Source of the DNA: Oscillospiraceae bacterium
Lineage (GTDB): Bacteria; Bacillota; Clostridia; Oscillospirales; Ruminococcaceae
Assembly: GCA_009776305.1 (NCBI GenBank)
Contig: WRLY01000001.1
Location: 310,001-374,000 of the forward strand
Direction: 5' to 3'
DNA length: 64,000 nucleotides
Positions 44,479 to 52,384 of this stretch are shown piece by piece. Under the pieces are notes generated by a model. That model was not told the origin of the DNA. It saw only the letters and a program-made list of their open reading frames with translations, and did no database searches. The translations under genes were made by a program, and so were the position numbers. Position 1 is the first letter of the stretch; every line of letters starts with the position of its first letter.

Positions 44479-44898
44479 CTAATAGGTTACGCTGACCCGC
44501 GCCGTACTTATCCCCAAAACCTTGGATACGGTTTCTACCACCTTTTGCTTTATAAATATATCATCGCCGCCCTCGCAAACCACTGCCGCGCCGCGCACTC
44601 TCGGAACGGTTTCGTCAAGGTTTTCAAGTGTGACCATTACCTTTACCCTGCCTACTCCCCTGATTTGTGAAATAATGTCGCAAAGCTGTATTTCAAGTTG
44701 TTCAGTATAGCTTGCGGCGTCAAGGGTTAAGGCGGATTCCGTTGATTTTTCATGCTTATCATACTTTTCACTCCAACTGAAAAGGTCGGACAGCAGAATA
44801 AGCGCGATTACGGCAAAACCAACGGCGACAATCAGTTTTACCGCCTTTTCATTATTAAGCAGCGCCGATATGCTTTTTATGTCTTTGAGTTTTTTCAT
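44479..44898 (-). CDS. spoIIIAG: stage III sporulation protein AG
   Basis: 139 aa, short for the family. One transmembrane helix (KLIVAVGFAVIALILLSDLF), then the ring-forming domain with RGVGRVKVMVTLE, RGAAVVCEGG and the ending KVLGISTARVSVTY. SpoIIIAG forms a large oligomeric ring in the channel. Reading order and content fit the operon. Confidence 0.92.
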   Translation of the reverse strand: MKKLKDIKSISALLNNEKAVKLIVAVGFAVIALILLSDLFSWSEKYDKHEKSTESALTLDAASYTEQLEIQLCDIISQIRGVGRVKVMVTLENLDETVPRVRGAAVVCEGGDDIFIKQKVVETVSKVLGISTARVSVTY

Positions 44899-44908
44899 GA
44901 TTTTCCTT

Positions 44909-45412
44909 TTATCGGACGGCTACCTCGTCCTCTATCTCGATTGTAACTTTTACTCCCGTTCCTACCTCCTTTTCGACCAATGCTGACGCCCTTGTAAAAT
45001 CGCCGTCAGGCGGCAGAACAAGCTTTATTTCATTAATAGATATGCTGTACAATCCTGAAATATTAACAATCACGTAAATTTTAGAGGGGTAAATATCATT
45101 TTCCGCCAGTAGCTCCCTCACCCGTCCAGAAAGCTCCTCCGCAATCGCCCTTTTCCTTTGAGAAACCGTCTGCTCGGTAAAGTCCACAAACTGCTCTGCA
45201 TCGTTGAATTTTAAGTTGTCAAAATTATTCGCAAGCCCCGCCGCGTCCAAATTCCCGAAACCGCCGCCCGTAATAAACGAAATCACCGCTGTAATAAAAA
45301 AACAGGAAATCAAAAAACTGATTTGCTTTTTAAAATTGTTTTCGGGGACTAACAGTCTGAATAATGCTGTGGCAACAGCAACTAAGCTGATATTTAACAG
45401 AATTTCACGCAT
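44909..45412 (-). CDS. spoIIIAF: stage III sporulation protein AF
   Basis: 167 aa. Two N-terminal helices (LLNISLVAVATALFRLLV; ISFLISCFFITAVISFI) and a C-terminal soluble domain with VNISGLYSISINEIKLVLPP. It is a structural part of the SpoIIIA complex; the order between AE and AG supports it. Confidence 0.88.
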   Translation of the reverse strand: MREILLNISLVAVATALFRLLVPENNFKKQISFLISCFFITAVISFITGGGFGNLDAAGLANNFDNLKFNDAEQFVDFTEQTVSQRKRAIAEELSGRVRELLAENDIYPSKIYVIVNISGLYSISINEIKLVLPPDGDFTRASALVEKEVGTGVKVTIEIEDEVAVR

Positions 45413-45425
45413 TATTAATTTTCTC

Positions 45426-46556
45426 CTATAAATTGCCGTTCCAAATGATAAGCATCATAGCCACCGAAATTATTAAAACCAGCGTAAAGCAAAAAAGCAT
45501 GGCAAAAATAATGGTCATGACGTTTTCGCCGCTTTTTAAAAGTGTTGAAAGACGGTTTACGCCGAAAATGTCGCAGATTGCCGCTGCAAGCGACAGCGCT
45601 AATTTATGACAGAAAACCGAAACAAGCGTAGGTACAATAAGGGCGAGTCCTGCAATGATTCCGAAAGTTCCCGTACTTCCCCTGAGCAGGTTCAAGCTTC
45701 CCCTAACGGTAGATAACGCGTCGCTGACCGCCCCGCCCACAATCGGCACAGAATTTGACACCGTGAATTTCATAGCTTTTAACGCCACAGAATCCGCCGC
45801 GGAGCTGACAAGACTTTGCAGTGACAAAAGCCCCGTAAATACAGTTACCAATAAGCCGAGCGTCCAAACAACGATTTTCTTGACCGTTTCGGCGAGCCTG
45901 TCTATTTTCAGGTCGGGGTTGACCGCGCCTGCCGTTGAAACCCCTAAAATACAGCTTACAAGCGGTGCTAAAAGCCCCGTCGTTATATAAGCAAAGACCT
46001 GTCCCGCCACAACCACCGACGCGCCGAAAACCGATGCGGTGGTCAACTGTCCGCAAACCGCCATTATTCCCGCGAAAATCGGCACAAACGTCATCAAAAA
46101 CACCGCCGCTGCGTCAAGAGTTTGCACCGCTCTCGCCACGCTGTCGGATATGTACACAATCATCATGCCTGCCCCAGCTAAAACCCCCACGATTCCGAAA
46201 GCATCTGAAGCCATACGGGGATTGCCCGAGCCCGCCGCGCCGTCCCTTAAAGTTTCCGAAACGGCGCACAGCAAAATAATACCCGTCAACGCCGCAAGCA
46301 TTTTTAGCGGTTTTGTAACCTCGTCGGCAAAAACCCTCCACAAGCCGTTAAGAACTGTAAACGGCGTAATCGAGAGCGCGCCCGCATTGTCGGGTGTGAT
46401 TTCGCTCTCGTTTAAAAGATTTCGTGTTTCATCGGGCAGGGCGTTTAACAAATCGTCCCCACCAAAGTCGGAAGCCGTTTTTGTATCTTCCGACTCGGCG
46501 TTTGCTCCGAATGAAAATATAATTAAGAAAATGATAAAAATTATGATTCTTTTCAT
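45426..46556 (-). CDS. spoIIIAE: stage III sporulation protein AE
   Basis: 376 aa. A signal peptide is followed by a short extracytoplasmic part and about seven helices, with AGSGNPRMASDAFG, SVPIVGGAVSDAL and TVRGSLNLLRGSTG, characteristic of SpoIIIAE, the likely membrane core of the channel. AAGGA ribosome-binding site; 71 bp separate it from AD. Confidence 0.93.
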   Translation of the reverse strand: MKRIIIFIIFLIIFSFGANAESEDTKTASDFGGDDLLNALPDETRNLLNESEITPDNAGALSITPFTVLNGLWRVFADEVTKPLKMLAALTGIILLCAVSETLRDGAAGSGNPRMASDAFGIVGVLAGAGMMIVYISDSVARAVQTLDAAAVFLMTFVPIFAGIMAVCGQLTTASVFGASVVVAGQVFAYITTGLLAPLVSCILGVSTAGAVNPDLKIDRLAETVKKIVVWTLGLLVTVFTGLLSLQSLVSSAADSVALKAMKFTVSNSVPIVGGAVSDALSTVRGSLNLLRGSTGTFGIIAGLALIVPTLVSVFCHKLALSLAAAICDIFGVNRLSTLLKSGENVMTIIFAMLFCFTLVLIISVAMMLIIWNGNL

Positions 46557-46627
46557 TTATAAATTCCTTTATAACGGGGATTCAACTGAACCGTACATGT
46601 TTTTTCGCCGCGGGTAAGCCCCCCCCA

Positions 46628-47017
46628 TTAATTATTAATTAACCCTGTAATTAACCCCGTTAAATTACTGAATAGCGGCAACGATAAAATCACAATCGCG
46701 ATTTTCCCCGAAAGCTCTAATTTTCCGGCTATGGCGGTTTCGCCCGCGTCCTTACAAGCGTCAGTGGCAAGCTGGGTAAGGTAGCAGACCGCAAGGGCTT
46801 TCAGCAGGGTTTGTCCGTAAATGTTGTTCATGCCGACCGCGTCCATAAGGTTTTTCACGGCGTCGAGGGCGGGGCGCATGGCGGTTATTACAACGGCTAA
46901 AATAATTACTCCTGCAGCAAGCGGTATGTAAAGACCGAATTCCTGCTTGTACTGCCTTAAAATAACCGACAATACCGCCGCGACTAAACCCAAGCCCACA
47001 AGGGCGGTAATATTCAA
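46628..47017 (-). CDS. spoIIIAD: stage III sporulation protein AD, probable TTG start
   Basis: 129 aa from a TTG at 47017, with GGGGG 7 nt upstream, giving MNITALVGLGLVAAVLSVILRQ as expected for SpoIIIAD; the track GTG at 47035 overlaps the spoIIIAC stop. Four helices, MNNIYGQTLLKALAVCYLTQLATDACKDAGE and LPLFSNLTGLI fit the family. The start choice is moderately certain. Confidence 0.9.
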   Translation of the reverse strand: MNITALVGLGLVAAVLSVILRQYKQEFGLYIPLAAGVIILAVVITAMRPALDAVKNLMDAVGMNNIYGQTLLKALAVCYLTQLATDACKDAGETAIAGKLELSGKIAIVILSLPLFSNLTGLITGLINN

Positions 47018-47028
47018 ATTTTCGCCCC

Positions 47029-47226
47029 CTACCACAAACCGAATACATTTTTAATGGTATCAAAAAGCACCGCTATTTCATTTATAATCATCATCAAAAC
47101 CACGATTAACCCCGCGATATTGGTCATCATAGCCTGTTCCTCTCTGCCTGAATGTTTCAAAAGCTGTCCCAACACCGCCACAATTATGCCGATTGCGGCT
47201 ATTTTAAAGATTAAATCTATTTCCAT
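47029..47226 (-). CDS. spoIIIAC: stage III sporulation protein AC
   Basis: 65 aa with two hydrophobic helices: LIFKIAAIGIIVAVLGQLLKHSGREEQAMM then IAGLIVVLMMIINEIAVLF. The length and the KHSGREEQA turn are typical of SpoIIIAC. The spoIIIAD start lies around its stop. Confidence 0.94.
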   Translation of the reverse strand: MEIDLIFKIAAIGIIVAVLGQLLKHSGREEQAMMTNIAGLIVVLMMIINEIAVLFDTIKNVFGLW

Positions 47227-47298
47227 AACCGCAATAACCGCTCCTCTTTACAGATTTACGCAACACGCAGTTCGTCCCTGCGATTAATGTCGTTTAAT

Positions 47299-47775
47299 TC
47301 ATATCACCATTACCGCTAACCCAAGCCCGACCATAACCCCCACCGAACGGTACATTGCGCCTTTCTTGGCGGCTGTTTCGGAGGCTGTTTTCAACCTTGC
47401 CGAAAGCAGTTCCCTGTTAAGTTCCAGCATAGCCGTCTGTCCCGCCGCATCGCTTCCTCCGAGGGAATTTCCAATTGAAATGAGTAGCTCCCTGTCCCCA
47501 TCGTCAAGCTCCGTGAATTGACTTACAGCCTTATTCCACGAGTTGCGCCAATTGGAATCGCTGTTTTTTAAAACCTCGTCCATAAAAACGCCGCCCTGCA
47601 ATTCTATGAACAAATCCCCAAGGGGAAGTGCGCGGTATCGGATTTGCACCGCCATTTTTTCAAGCAACTGCAAAATTTCCGAAAGTAATTTTTCCCGCTT
47701 TTTAAGCTCCGCCGAGCGGTACAAGCCGAACGCCGTTCCCGCAAGCAGGCATAAAACCGCTAAAACCATCCTCAT
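47299..47775 (-). CDS. spoIIIAB: stage III sporulation protein AB
   Basis: 158 aa. An N-terminal helix is followed by YRSAELKKREKLLSEILQLLEKMAVQIRYRALPL, a GspF-like helical domain and a C-terminal hydrophobic segment. It starts within the last 74 bp of spoIIIAA in another frame, a longer overlap than usual for this pair. Confidence 0.9.
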   Translation of the reverse strand: MRMVLAVLCLLAGTAFGLYRSAELKKREKLLSEILQLLEKMAVQIRYRALPLGDLFIELQGGVFMDEVLKNSDSNWRNSWNKAVSQFTELDDGDRELLISIGNSLGGSDAAGQTAMLELNRELLSARLKTASETAAKKGAMYRSVGVMVGLGLAVMVI

Positions 47776-48664
47776 TTTTACACCACAATCCTTGAAGCTT
47801 TCCTATATTTTTTCCTGTTCCGAGTAGTGCTATATAATCAACGCTGCTTATTATGTCCGAAAGGGCGGGGGAGTTGAGGGCTTCTTTAAGGCTTCCGCAA
47901 TGCGCCGTCATAATAACCCCGACGCCGCAGTTGAAACATTCGGTAACCGACGCGCCCTCGCCTGTTATCTCGTCGCAGACTATAAAATCGGGCGACAACG
48001 CCCGTAAAGCCGTCATAAAGCCCGCCCCTTTCGGGAAACTGTCGAGCACGTCTGTGTTAATACCGAGGTCTAAGCCGTTACCGCCCGCGCTCGGTTTTAA
48101 GGCTGATTTACCCGCCAATTCCCCGCGCTCGTCTATGACGGCGACCTTATAATTTTGTGATAAATTTCGCGCTAAATCGCGTAAAACCGTCGTTTTCGCG
48201 CTCATGGGCTTGCCTAAAATTAACAAGCTTTGCAAATCTTCAATCGGCAATGAATTAAATAAAATATCGGAACAGCCTATGAATTCCCGCGCTATACGCA
48301 GATTGATTGAAGTTATGTCGCGTATGGCTTCCACCCTGTTTTCTCGAACCACTGCCGTTCCGCAAAACCCCGCACGGTGTCCCCCCTCAAGGGTAATAAA
48401 GCCTTGTGAAAGTTGTCTTGCGTAGCTGTGAACCGAATAGTCGCAGAACAGCTCGATTAAATCCCGCAGGTTTTCAGACGTAGCTCTAACGTCTAAGTAC
48501 AGCCGATTATTTAAATCGGTTTCAAGGGTCACGGGCTGTCCCGCCCTCAGTCGTATTTCTCTTGTTTTTTCGCGTATTAAAGGGTTTTGCGCCATTAGCT
48601 TGTCTTTAAACACGGGAAGAAATTCGACCGCTTGTTCAAACGGTCTTTTTTTAGCTTTTATCAT
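47702..48664 (-). CDS. spoIIIAA: stage III sporulation protein AA, altered P-loop
   Basis: 320 aa, secretion-ATPase-like. SQGFITLEGGHRAGFCGTAV and RDITSINLRIARE precede the nucleotide site. Walker A reads GKPMSAKTT (residues 151-159): the Gly before Lys is Ala156, whereas the family has GxPxxGKTT. Walker B FIVCDEITG is intact. SpoIIIAA is thought to power the mother cell-to-forespore channel. First gene of the operon; no sigma-E promoter could be called confidently in the 106 bp back to the upstream terminator. Confidence 0.92.
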   Translation of the reverse strand: MIKAKKRPFEQAVEFLPVFKDKLMAQNPLIREKTREIRLRAGQPVTLETDLNNRLYLDVRATSENLRDLIELFCDYSVHSYARQLSQGFITLEGGHRAGFCGTAVVRENRVEAIRDITSINLRIAREFIGCSDILFNSLPIEDLQSLLILGKPMSAKTTVLRDLARNLSQNYKVAVIDERGELAGKSALKPSAGGNGLDLGINTDVLDSFPKGAGFMTALRALSPDFIVCDEITGEGASVTECFNCGVGVIMTAHCGSLKEALNSPALSDIISSVDYIALLGTGKNIGKLQGLWCKNEDGFSGFMPACGNGVRLVPLGGA

Positions 48665-48770
48665 TTTTAAATACCATACCTTGTCGGCGCCAACAATCTG
48701 TAAAATATTTTTCCTCTTACACCTGATTTTTTAAAACTTAATATTCACCGTTTAATTCTATGTCTTAAAG

Positions 48771-48801
48771 GCAAAAAAAAGAACCCCCGCATAGCGGGGG
48801 T
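48771..48801 (-). terminator. terminator after the YtrA-ABC operon
   Basis: ACCCCCGC (48783-48790), ATA, GCGGGGGT (48794-48801); on the - strand an 8-nt T-run follows. It lies about 100 bp past the permease stop. Confidence 0.88.
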
Positions 48802-48898
48802 ATTATTGCCCTGATTTTGCTCATATTTCGCCTTTCTTTCGGGCAAACACAAGATTTGCTCTACCCGACGGGATTATAAGCCTTTAAAACCCCTGTCA

Positions 48899-50782
48899 TC
48901 AATACATAACGACTAACGTCGGCTCGGTGTACGATTCAAGTTCCATACGCTCTATTTCGGCGAGCAAATTTGTATAATGAGGGCGGACATTCATTTGCGC
49001 GACAATATAGAACGGCTCATTATCATTCTGCCGAAATAAAATGACCCCGTAGCTGCCAATCCACGAATGTTCGTCGCTGTTGGACAGGTAATCCAATTTG
49101 AACGCCTCGAAAAGCCGCCGTACTTCCTCGTCTTGTATTTCACGGTTGCTCGCCAGGCTATCCGAAATTACGATGTCGTTTTCAAAGTTGATGAAGCTCA
49201 CAAGCGGCACGTTACCGTTTTCAAACATTATTTCCATTTTTTCAATAACGCCTCTTTTATATTCTTCGCTTTCCGTAAGCTTGTGAATTTCGTAGTCGTC
49301 TTCAAAAAGGTTTATGTATCGCGTTATTTTTCTGCCGCTGTTTAAAGTATAGGTTATGGTAGACCTGTCCCACGGCGGGTTTACAAAATCACCTACAGCG
49401 TTGCTCCTGTAGTGTATACCGCGTAGAACCCCGATATTTTCACTGTCCGTGAATGTTGTTTCATTTGCTGAATTATCTCCCCACTTTCTGTAAGAGCCGG
49501 TGCTTGCCCCCCTTGCTCTGAATTCGGTTAAAACATATACATAATCATCGTCAAACCGATATAAGTTTATACTTACGCTTTGGATTTTGTCGGCAGGCGG
49601 TATATATTCAGCCGCACCGAATCCGTTTGCCGTGAGCAAAAGAGATGAAATCAGGAACGAGCCCCCCACCATGGCGACATATCTTAAAGCCAAATTCGCT
49701 AATTTTTTGGGGTTGAATTTTCCCGTATGCGCCATGGCGTCTAACACCAAAAACACTATTAGCGTACTGACAAAAAGCCCGAAGAAAAGACCGCCGGCAG
49801 AACCCGGGGACGCATTGTCCATAGTGTAGACAAAAGATGCGGTTATGCAAAACATAACAAGAGAAATAAGTATTAACGCCGCATGCTTTACGGCAAAGGG
49901 CTTACCTGTACTTTCGGCGTTTCGCTTTTTACTTAAGTAATACGCGCCTGTTAAGAACCCCGCGTTGATTAAAACAAAAGGTATAAGAACCTCCGGTCTT
50001 AAAAACAGCATGTACATACCCAGATTATCATTCGGAATAGATGCTGTAAGGTCGTTAATGGAACAAACGGCAAATCCGCCCGGGGAAGTCGCGGCTAAAA
50101 GAACTTTAAGCGGCTCATAAACTTCCATCTGCCACGCCCTGCCGAAAAGCAGAAGCGAAATTAACGTGATTATGGCGGGAATAATAATGCATATTATTGC
50201 GGGGTAAATGACTGACGAGGACGGCTTTCCGCAAAGGCAGGCACAGAAAACCGAGAGAATGTAAACCGAAACGGCGGTAACAAGCCCTATAACCATGAGC
50301 GACATAACTAATGCCGAATAGAAGCTGTAATATTCCAAATCAGGCATAAATATGCGGAAAACAATCAGTCCGAGCAGTGCCGAAAGGGTGTAAATTATAA
50401 CGATAGGCAGAAGCCCCGAAATAAAATCGCCCCAGAATTTTTGCTTGTTTTTCAGGGGCAGACACCAAATCATGTCTACCTTTTCGCGCCTGTTGTAATA
50501 ATCATAGCAATTTACTCCGTTACTGTAGGTCAAAAGAGCAAATACCGTAACAGACAACATGGTAAGGCAGATACTTATAGTGAAGAATATTTCCACGCCT
50601 TCAGCGTTACCGTGCTGACCGCTTCTGTAGTAATTTTCCTGTAACGCTGTCGCTAATATAATTAGCGGAAAGCTCAAAAGACCGCAAAACCCCATAATGG
50701 TAATCCGCGCCCGCATGGTGTACATTCTGTAGGCGGCATATTTTAGAAAACTGCTGTTAATCTTTGTTATTCTTGAAATCAT
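48899..50782 (-). CDS. ABC-2 type permease, large
   Basis: 627 aa from the ATG at 50782, which has GGAGG 9 nt ahead; the track start lies 39 bp upstream within the ATPase gene. About six helices lie in the first ~260 residues and more near 300-420; the C-terminal ~220 residues form an extracytoplasmic domain (SINLYRFDDDYVYVLTEF...). The layout resembles permeases of YtrB-type exporters. It overlaps the ATPase gene by 26 bp. The substrate is unknown; cell-envelope stress functions are common for such sets. Confidence 0.82.
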   Translation of the reverse strand: MISRITKINSSFLKYAAYRMYTMRARITIMGFCGLLSFPLIILATALQENYYRSGQHGNAEGVEIFFTISICLTMLSVTVFALLTYSNGVNCYDYYNRREKVDMIWCLPLKNKQKFWGDFISGLLPIVIIYTLSALLGLIVFRIFMPDLEYYSFYSALVMSLMVIGLVTAVSVYILSVFCACLCGKPSSSVIYPAIICIIIPAIITLISLLLFGRAWQMEVYEPLKVLLAATSPGGFAVCSINDLTASIPNDNLGMYMLFLRPEVLIPFVLINAGFLTGAYYLSKKRNAESTGKPFAVKHAALILISLVMFCITASFVYTMDNASPGSAGGLFFGLFVSTLIVFLVLDAMAHTGKFNPKKLANLALRYVAMVGGSFLISSLLLTANGFGAAEYIPPADKIQSVSINLYRFDDDYVYVLTEFRARGASTGSYRKWGDNSANETTFTDSENIGVLRGIHYRSNAVGDFVNPPWDRSTITYTLNSGRKITRYINLFEDDYEIHKLTESEEYKRGVIEKMEIMFENGNVPLVSFINFENDIVISDSLASNREIQDEEVRRLFEAFKLDYLSNSDEHSWIGSYGVILFRQNDNEPFYIVAQMNVRPHYTNLLAEIERMELESYTEPTLVVMY

Positions 50783-51656
50783 ATCCCAATACCTCCAGCT
50801 CGTAAATAAATATTTCCTCAAGGCTGAGGGGAACTATGTCTAAAATTTTAGGCTGTTTGAGCGAGAGTTTTTCTTTTAAGTCCTCCTCCTCGCCCCGCGC
50901 TATAATATACACCAAGCTTCCGCTGCGCTCAAAGTGTAAAACCTCAATTTCGCTGAAATCTTCCTTATAATAATGAGTATCAAAAGCTGCCTGTATTTTC
51001 AAAATATCGCCTTTGAGATTGTCAAGCTCGCGGTCGAAGACTATTTTTCCTTTGTGTAAAAGCCCCGCCCTGTCGCAAAATTCATCTATTTCAAATAAAT
51101 TATGCGATGAAATAATGACCGTCATCTGATTATCAAGCATAGCGTCAACCAACATCTTCTTGACTACTATTCGCATAGTGGGGTCAAGCCCGTCAAAAGC
51201 CTCGTCAAGATACAGAAATTCAGGACGGCAGGAAATCGCACATATTACAAACGCTTGTCTTTTCATGCCTTTTGAAAAGGCGGATAATCTCCTGTCGGTC
51301 GGCAGGTTTAAAACGCCGCGCATTTCCTCGAATTTTTCCTCCGAGAAATCGGGATAAAAAACCTTGAAGAAATCGCGCATTTCATTCAAAGTATAGTTGT
51401 TCCATTGGACTGTTTCGTCGTTGACAAAAAAGATTTTTTCTTTGGTTTCGGGATTGTCAAAAACCGATTCGCCATCTATTGTGACTTCCCCCTCGTCAAT
51501 CCTGTACACCCCCGAAAGTATGCGTAAAATGGTGGATTTCCCCGCGCCGTTCGAGCCGATGAGCCCATAGGCGCAACCTTTGGGTATTTCAAGGTCAATT
51601 CCTTCAAGCGCGGTAAAGCCGTCGAAAGTCTTGACTACGTTTTGCAGCTTTATCAT
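50757..51656 (-). CDS. ABC transporter ATP-binding protein (YtrB-like)
   Basis: 299 aa. Walker A GSNGAGKSTIL, signature region AFSKGMKRQ, Walker B EFLYLDEAFDGLDP and switch His in SSHNLFEID are in order. It follows a YtrA-like GntR regulator by 21 bp and overlaps its permease, so the three form a unit. Confidence 0.93.
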   Translation of the reverse strand: MIKLQNVVKTFDGFTALEGIDLEIPKGCAYGLIGSNGAGKSTILRILSGVYRIDEGEVTIDGESVFDNPETKEKIFFVNDETVQWNNYTLNEMRDFFKVFYPDFSEEKFEEMRGVLNLPTDRRLSAFSKGMKRQAFVICAISCRPEFLYLDEAFDGLDPTMRIVVKKMLVDAMLDNQMTVIISSHNLFEIDEFCDRAGLLHKGKIVFDRELDNLKGDILKIQAAFDTHYYKEDFSEIEVLHFERSGSLVYIIARGEEEDLKEKLSLKQPKILDIVPLSLEEIFIYELEVLGYDFKNNKD

Positions 51657-51677
51657 AATTAATTTCTCCCCTCTTTG

Positions 51678-52031
51678 TTAAATGCTGTCAAGTGTTGTTG
51701 ATAGTGTTTCCCGCCCGATTCCGCAGTCAAGGGCAAAGCGGGCGCTTTTTGTAAAGCCGTTAAGCGCATTTTTCCGCAGATAGTTTACTGCCTCTTCTGA
51801 AGAGCTTACATAACTGCCTTTAGCCGGCACGGAATAAATAAGTCCCCGTTGTTCTAAAAGCTGATACGCCTTTTGCACCGTGTTGGGATTAACGCCAAGC
51901 TGTTTGGCGACTTCCCTTACAGCGGGTAGCTTTTCGTCTTTTTTCATAGCTCCCGTGGAAATAAGCTCGGTTATGCGTCCGCAAAGCTGTTCGTAAATGG
52001 GTAAGCCGCCTTTAATGTTAATTGAGAACAT
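51678..52031 (-). CDS. GntR-family regulator, YtrA subfamily
   Basis: 117 aa from the ATG at 52031 (MFSINIKGGLPIYEQL) with GAGGTG 6 nt ahead; the track start is 18 bp upstream. A winged helix-turn-helix (LPAVREVAKQLGVNPNTVQKAYQLLEQRGLI) is followed by only a short helical tail, the YtrA layout. Such repressors control the ABC genes they precede. A palindrome overlapping the start region of the promoter (52130-52152) is a likely operator. Confidence 0.9.
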   Translation of the reverse strand: MFSINIKGGLPIYEQLCGRITELISTGAMKKDEKLPAVREVAKQLGVNPNTVQKAYQLLEQRGLIYSVPAKGSYVSSSEEAVNYLRKNALNGFTKSARFALDCGIGRETLSTTLDSI

Positions 52032-52129
52032 TATTTCACCTCGTTTCATAATTAATTTAGTACCTGTGTTTAATACCGCTCAAAACCTATATGGGGGGTA
52101 TTGTTAATATATCATTAAAAATTATCTAC

Positions 52130-52152
52130 CTGTACTATATGAACTAATACAG
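52130..52152. promoter_or_regulatory. probable operator of the GntR-ABC operon
   Basis: CTGTA (52130-52134) and TACAG (52148-52152) form a spaced palindrome, with further partial symmetry inside, starting 5 bp downstream of the -10 box. The position suits repression by the GntR product. Confidence 0.6.
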
Positions 52153-52156
52153 TTAT

Positions 52157-52185
52157 ATTATAATCGGAAAGTTTTGGTTTGTCAA
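52157..52185 (-). promoter_or_regulatory. sigma-A promoter of the GntR-ABC operon
   Basis: On the - strand, TTGACA (52185-52180), 17 nt, TATAAT (52162-52157): perfect consensus. Confidence 0.88.
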
Positions 52186-52225
52186 GGGTTTTTTGAAATT
52201 TTTCTGAAAAATTTTTAAAATTAAA

Positions 52226-52258
52226 AAAACCGCCATGAGGGCGGTTTTTAGTTTTTTC
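52226..52258 (+). terminator. terminator between divergent promoters
   Basis: AAAACCGCC (52226-52234), 5-nt loop, GGCGGTTTT (52240-52248), then TTAGTTTTTT. No + strand gene lies upstream of it on this side of the GntR promoter, so it may act as insulation or be a relic. Confidence 0.75.
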
Positions 52259-52280
52259 ACATTTTAATTATATCAATATT

Positions 52281-52310
52281 TTCATAAAAAGACAACCCCC
52301 CTCATATAAT
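52281..52310 (+). promoter_or_regulatory. promoter of the P-type ATPase gene
   Basis: TTCATA (52281-52286), 18 nt, TATAAT (52305-52310). The -10 is perfect, the -35 weak; transcription would start near 52317. Confidence 0.6.
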
Positions 52311-52315
52311 CAGAC

Positions 52316-52380
52316 AAGCCGACGTACCGCCGGGCTTAATTCCTTTACCTGCTTGTCAGCGGGTAAAATCGGGAGGACTG
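52316..52380 (+). ncRNA. structured leader of the P-type ATPase mRNA
   Basis: Hairpin A is AAGCC (52316-52320)/GGCTT (52333-52337). Hairpin B is TTTACCTGC (52344-52352)/GCGGGTAAA (52359-52367), with loop TTGTCA that could pair with GACAA at 52313-52317. The Shine-Dalgarno GGGAGG (52371-52376) is 4 nt after hairpin B. I could not match it to yybP-ykoY, NiCo or M-box consensus elements from memory. Confidence 0.4.
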
Positions 52381-52384
52381 AATT

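Noticed and set aside
48665-48770. A sigma-E promoter upstream of spoIIIAA
   Set aside because: A GAATATT that could be a -35 is present, but no matching -10 at the right spacing was found.
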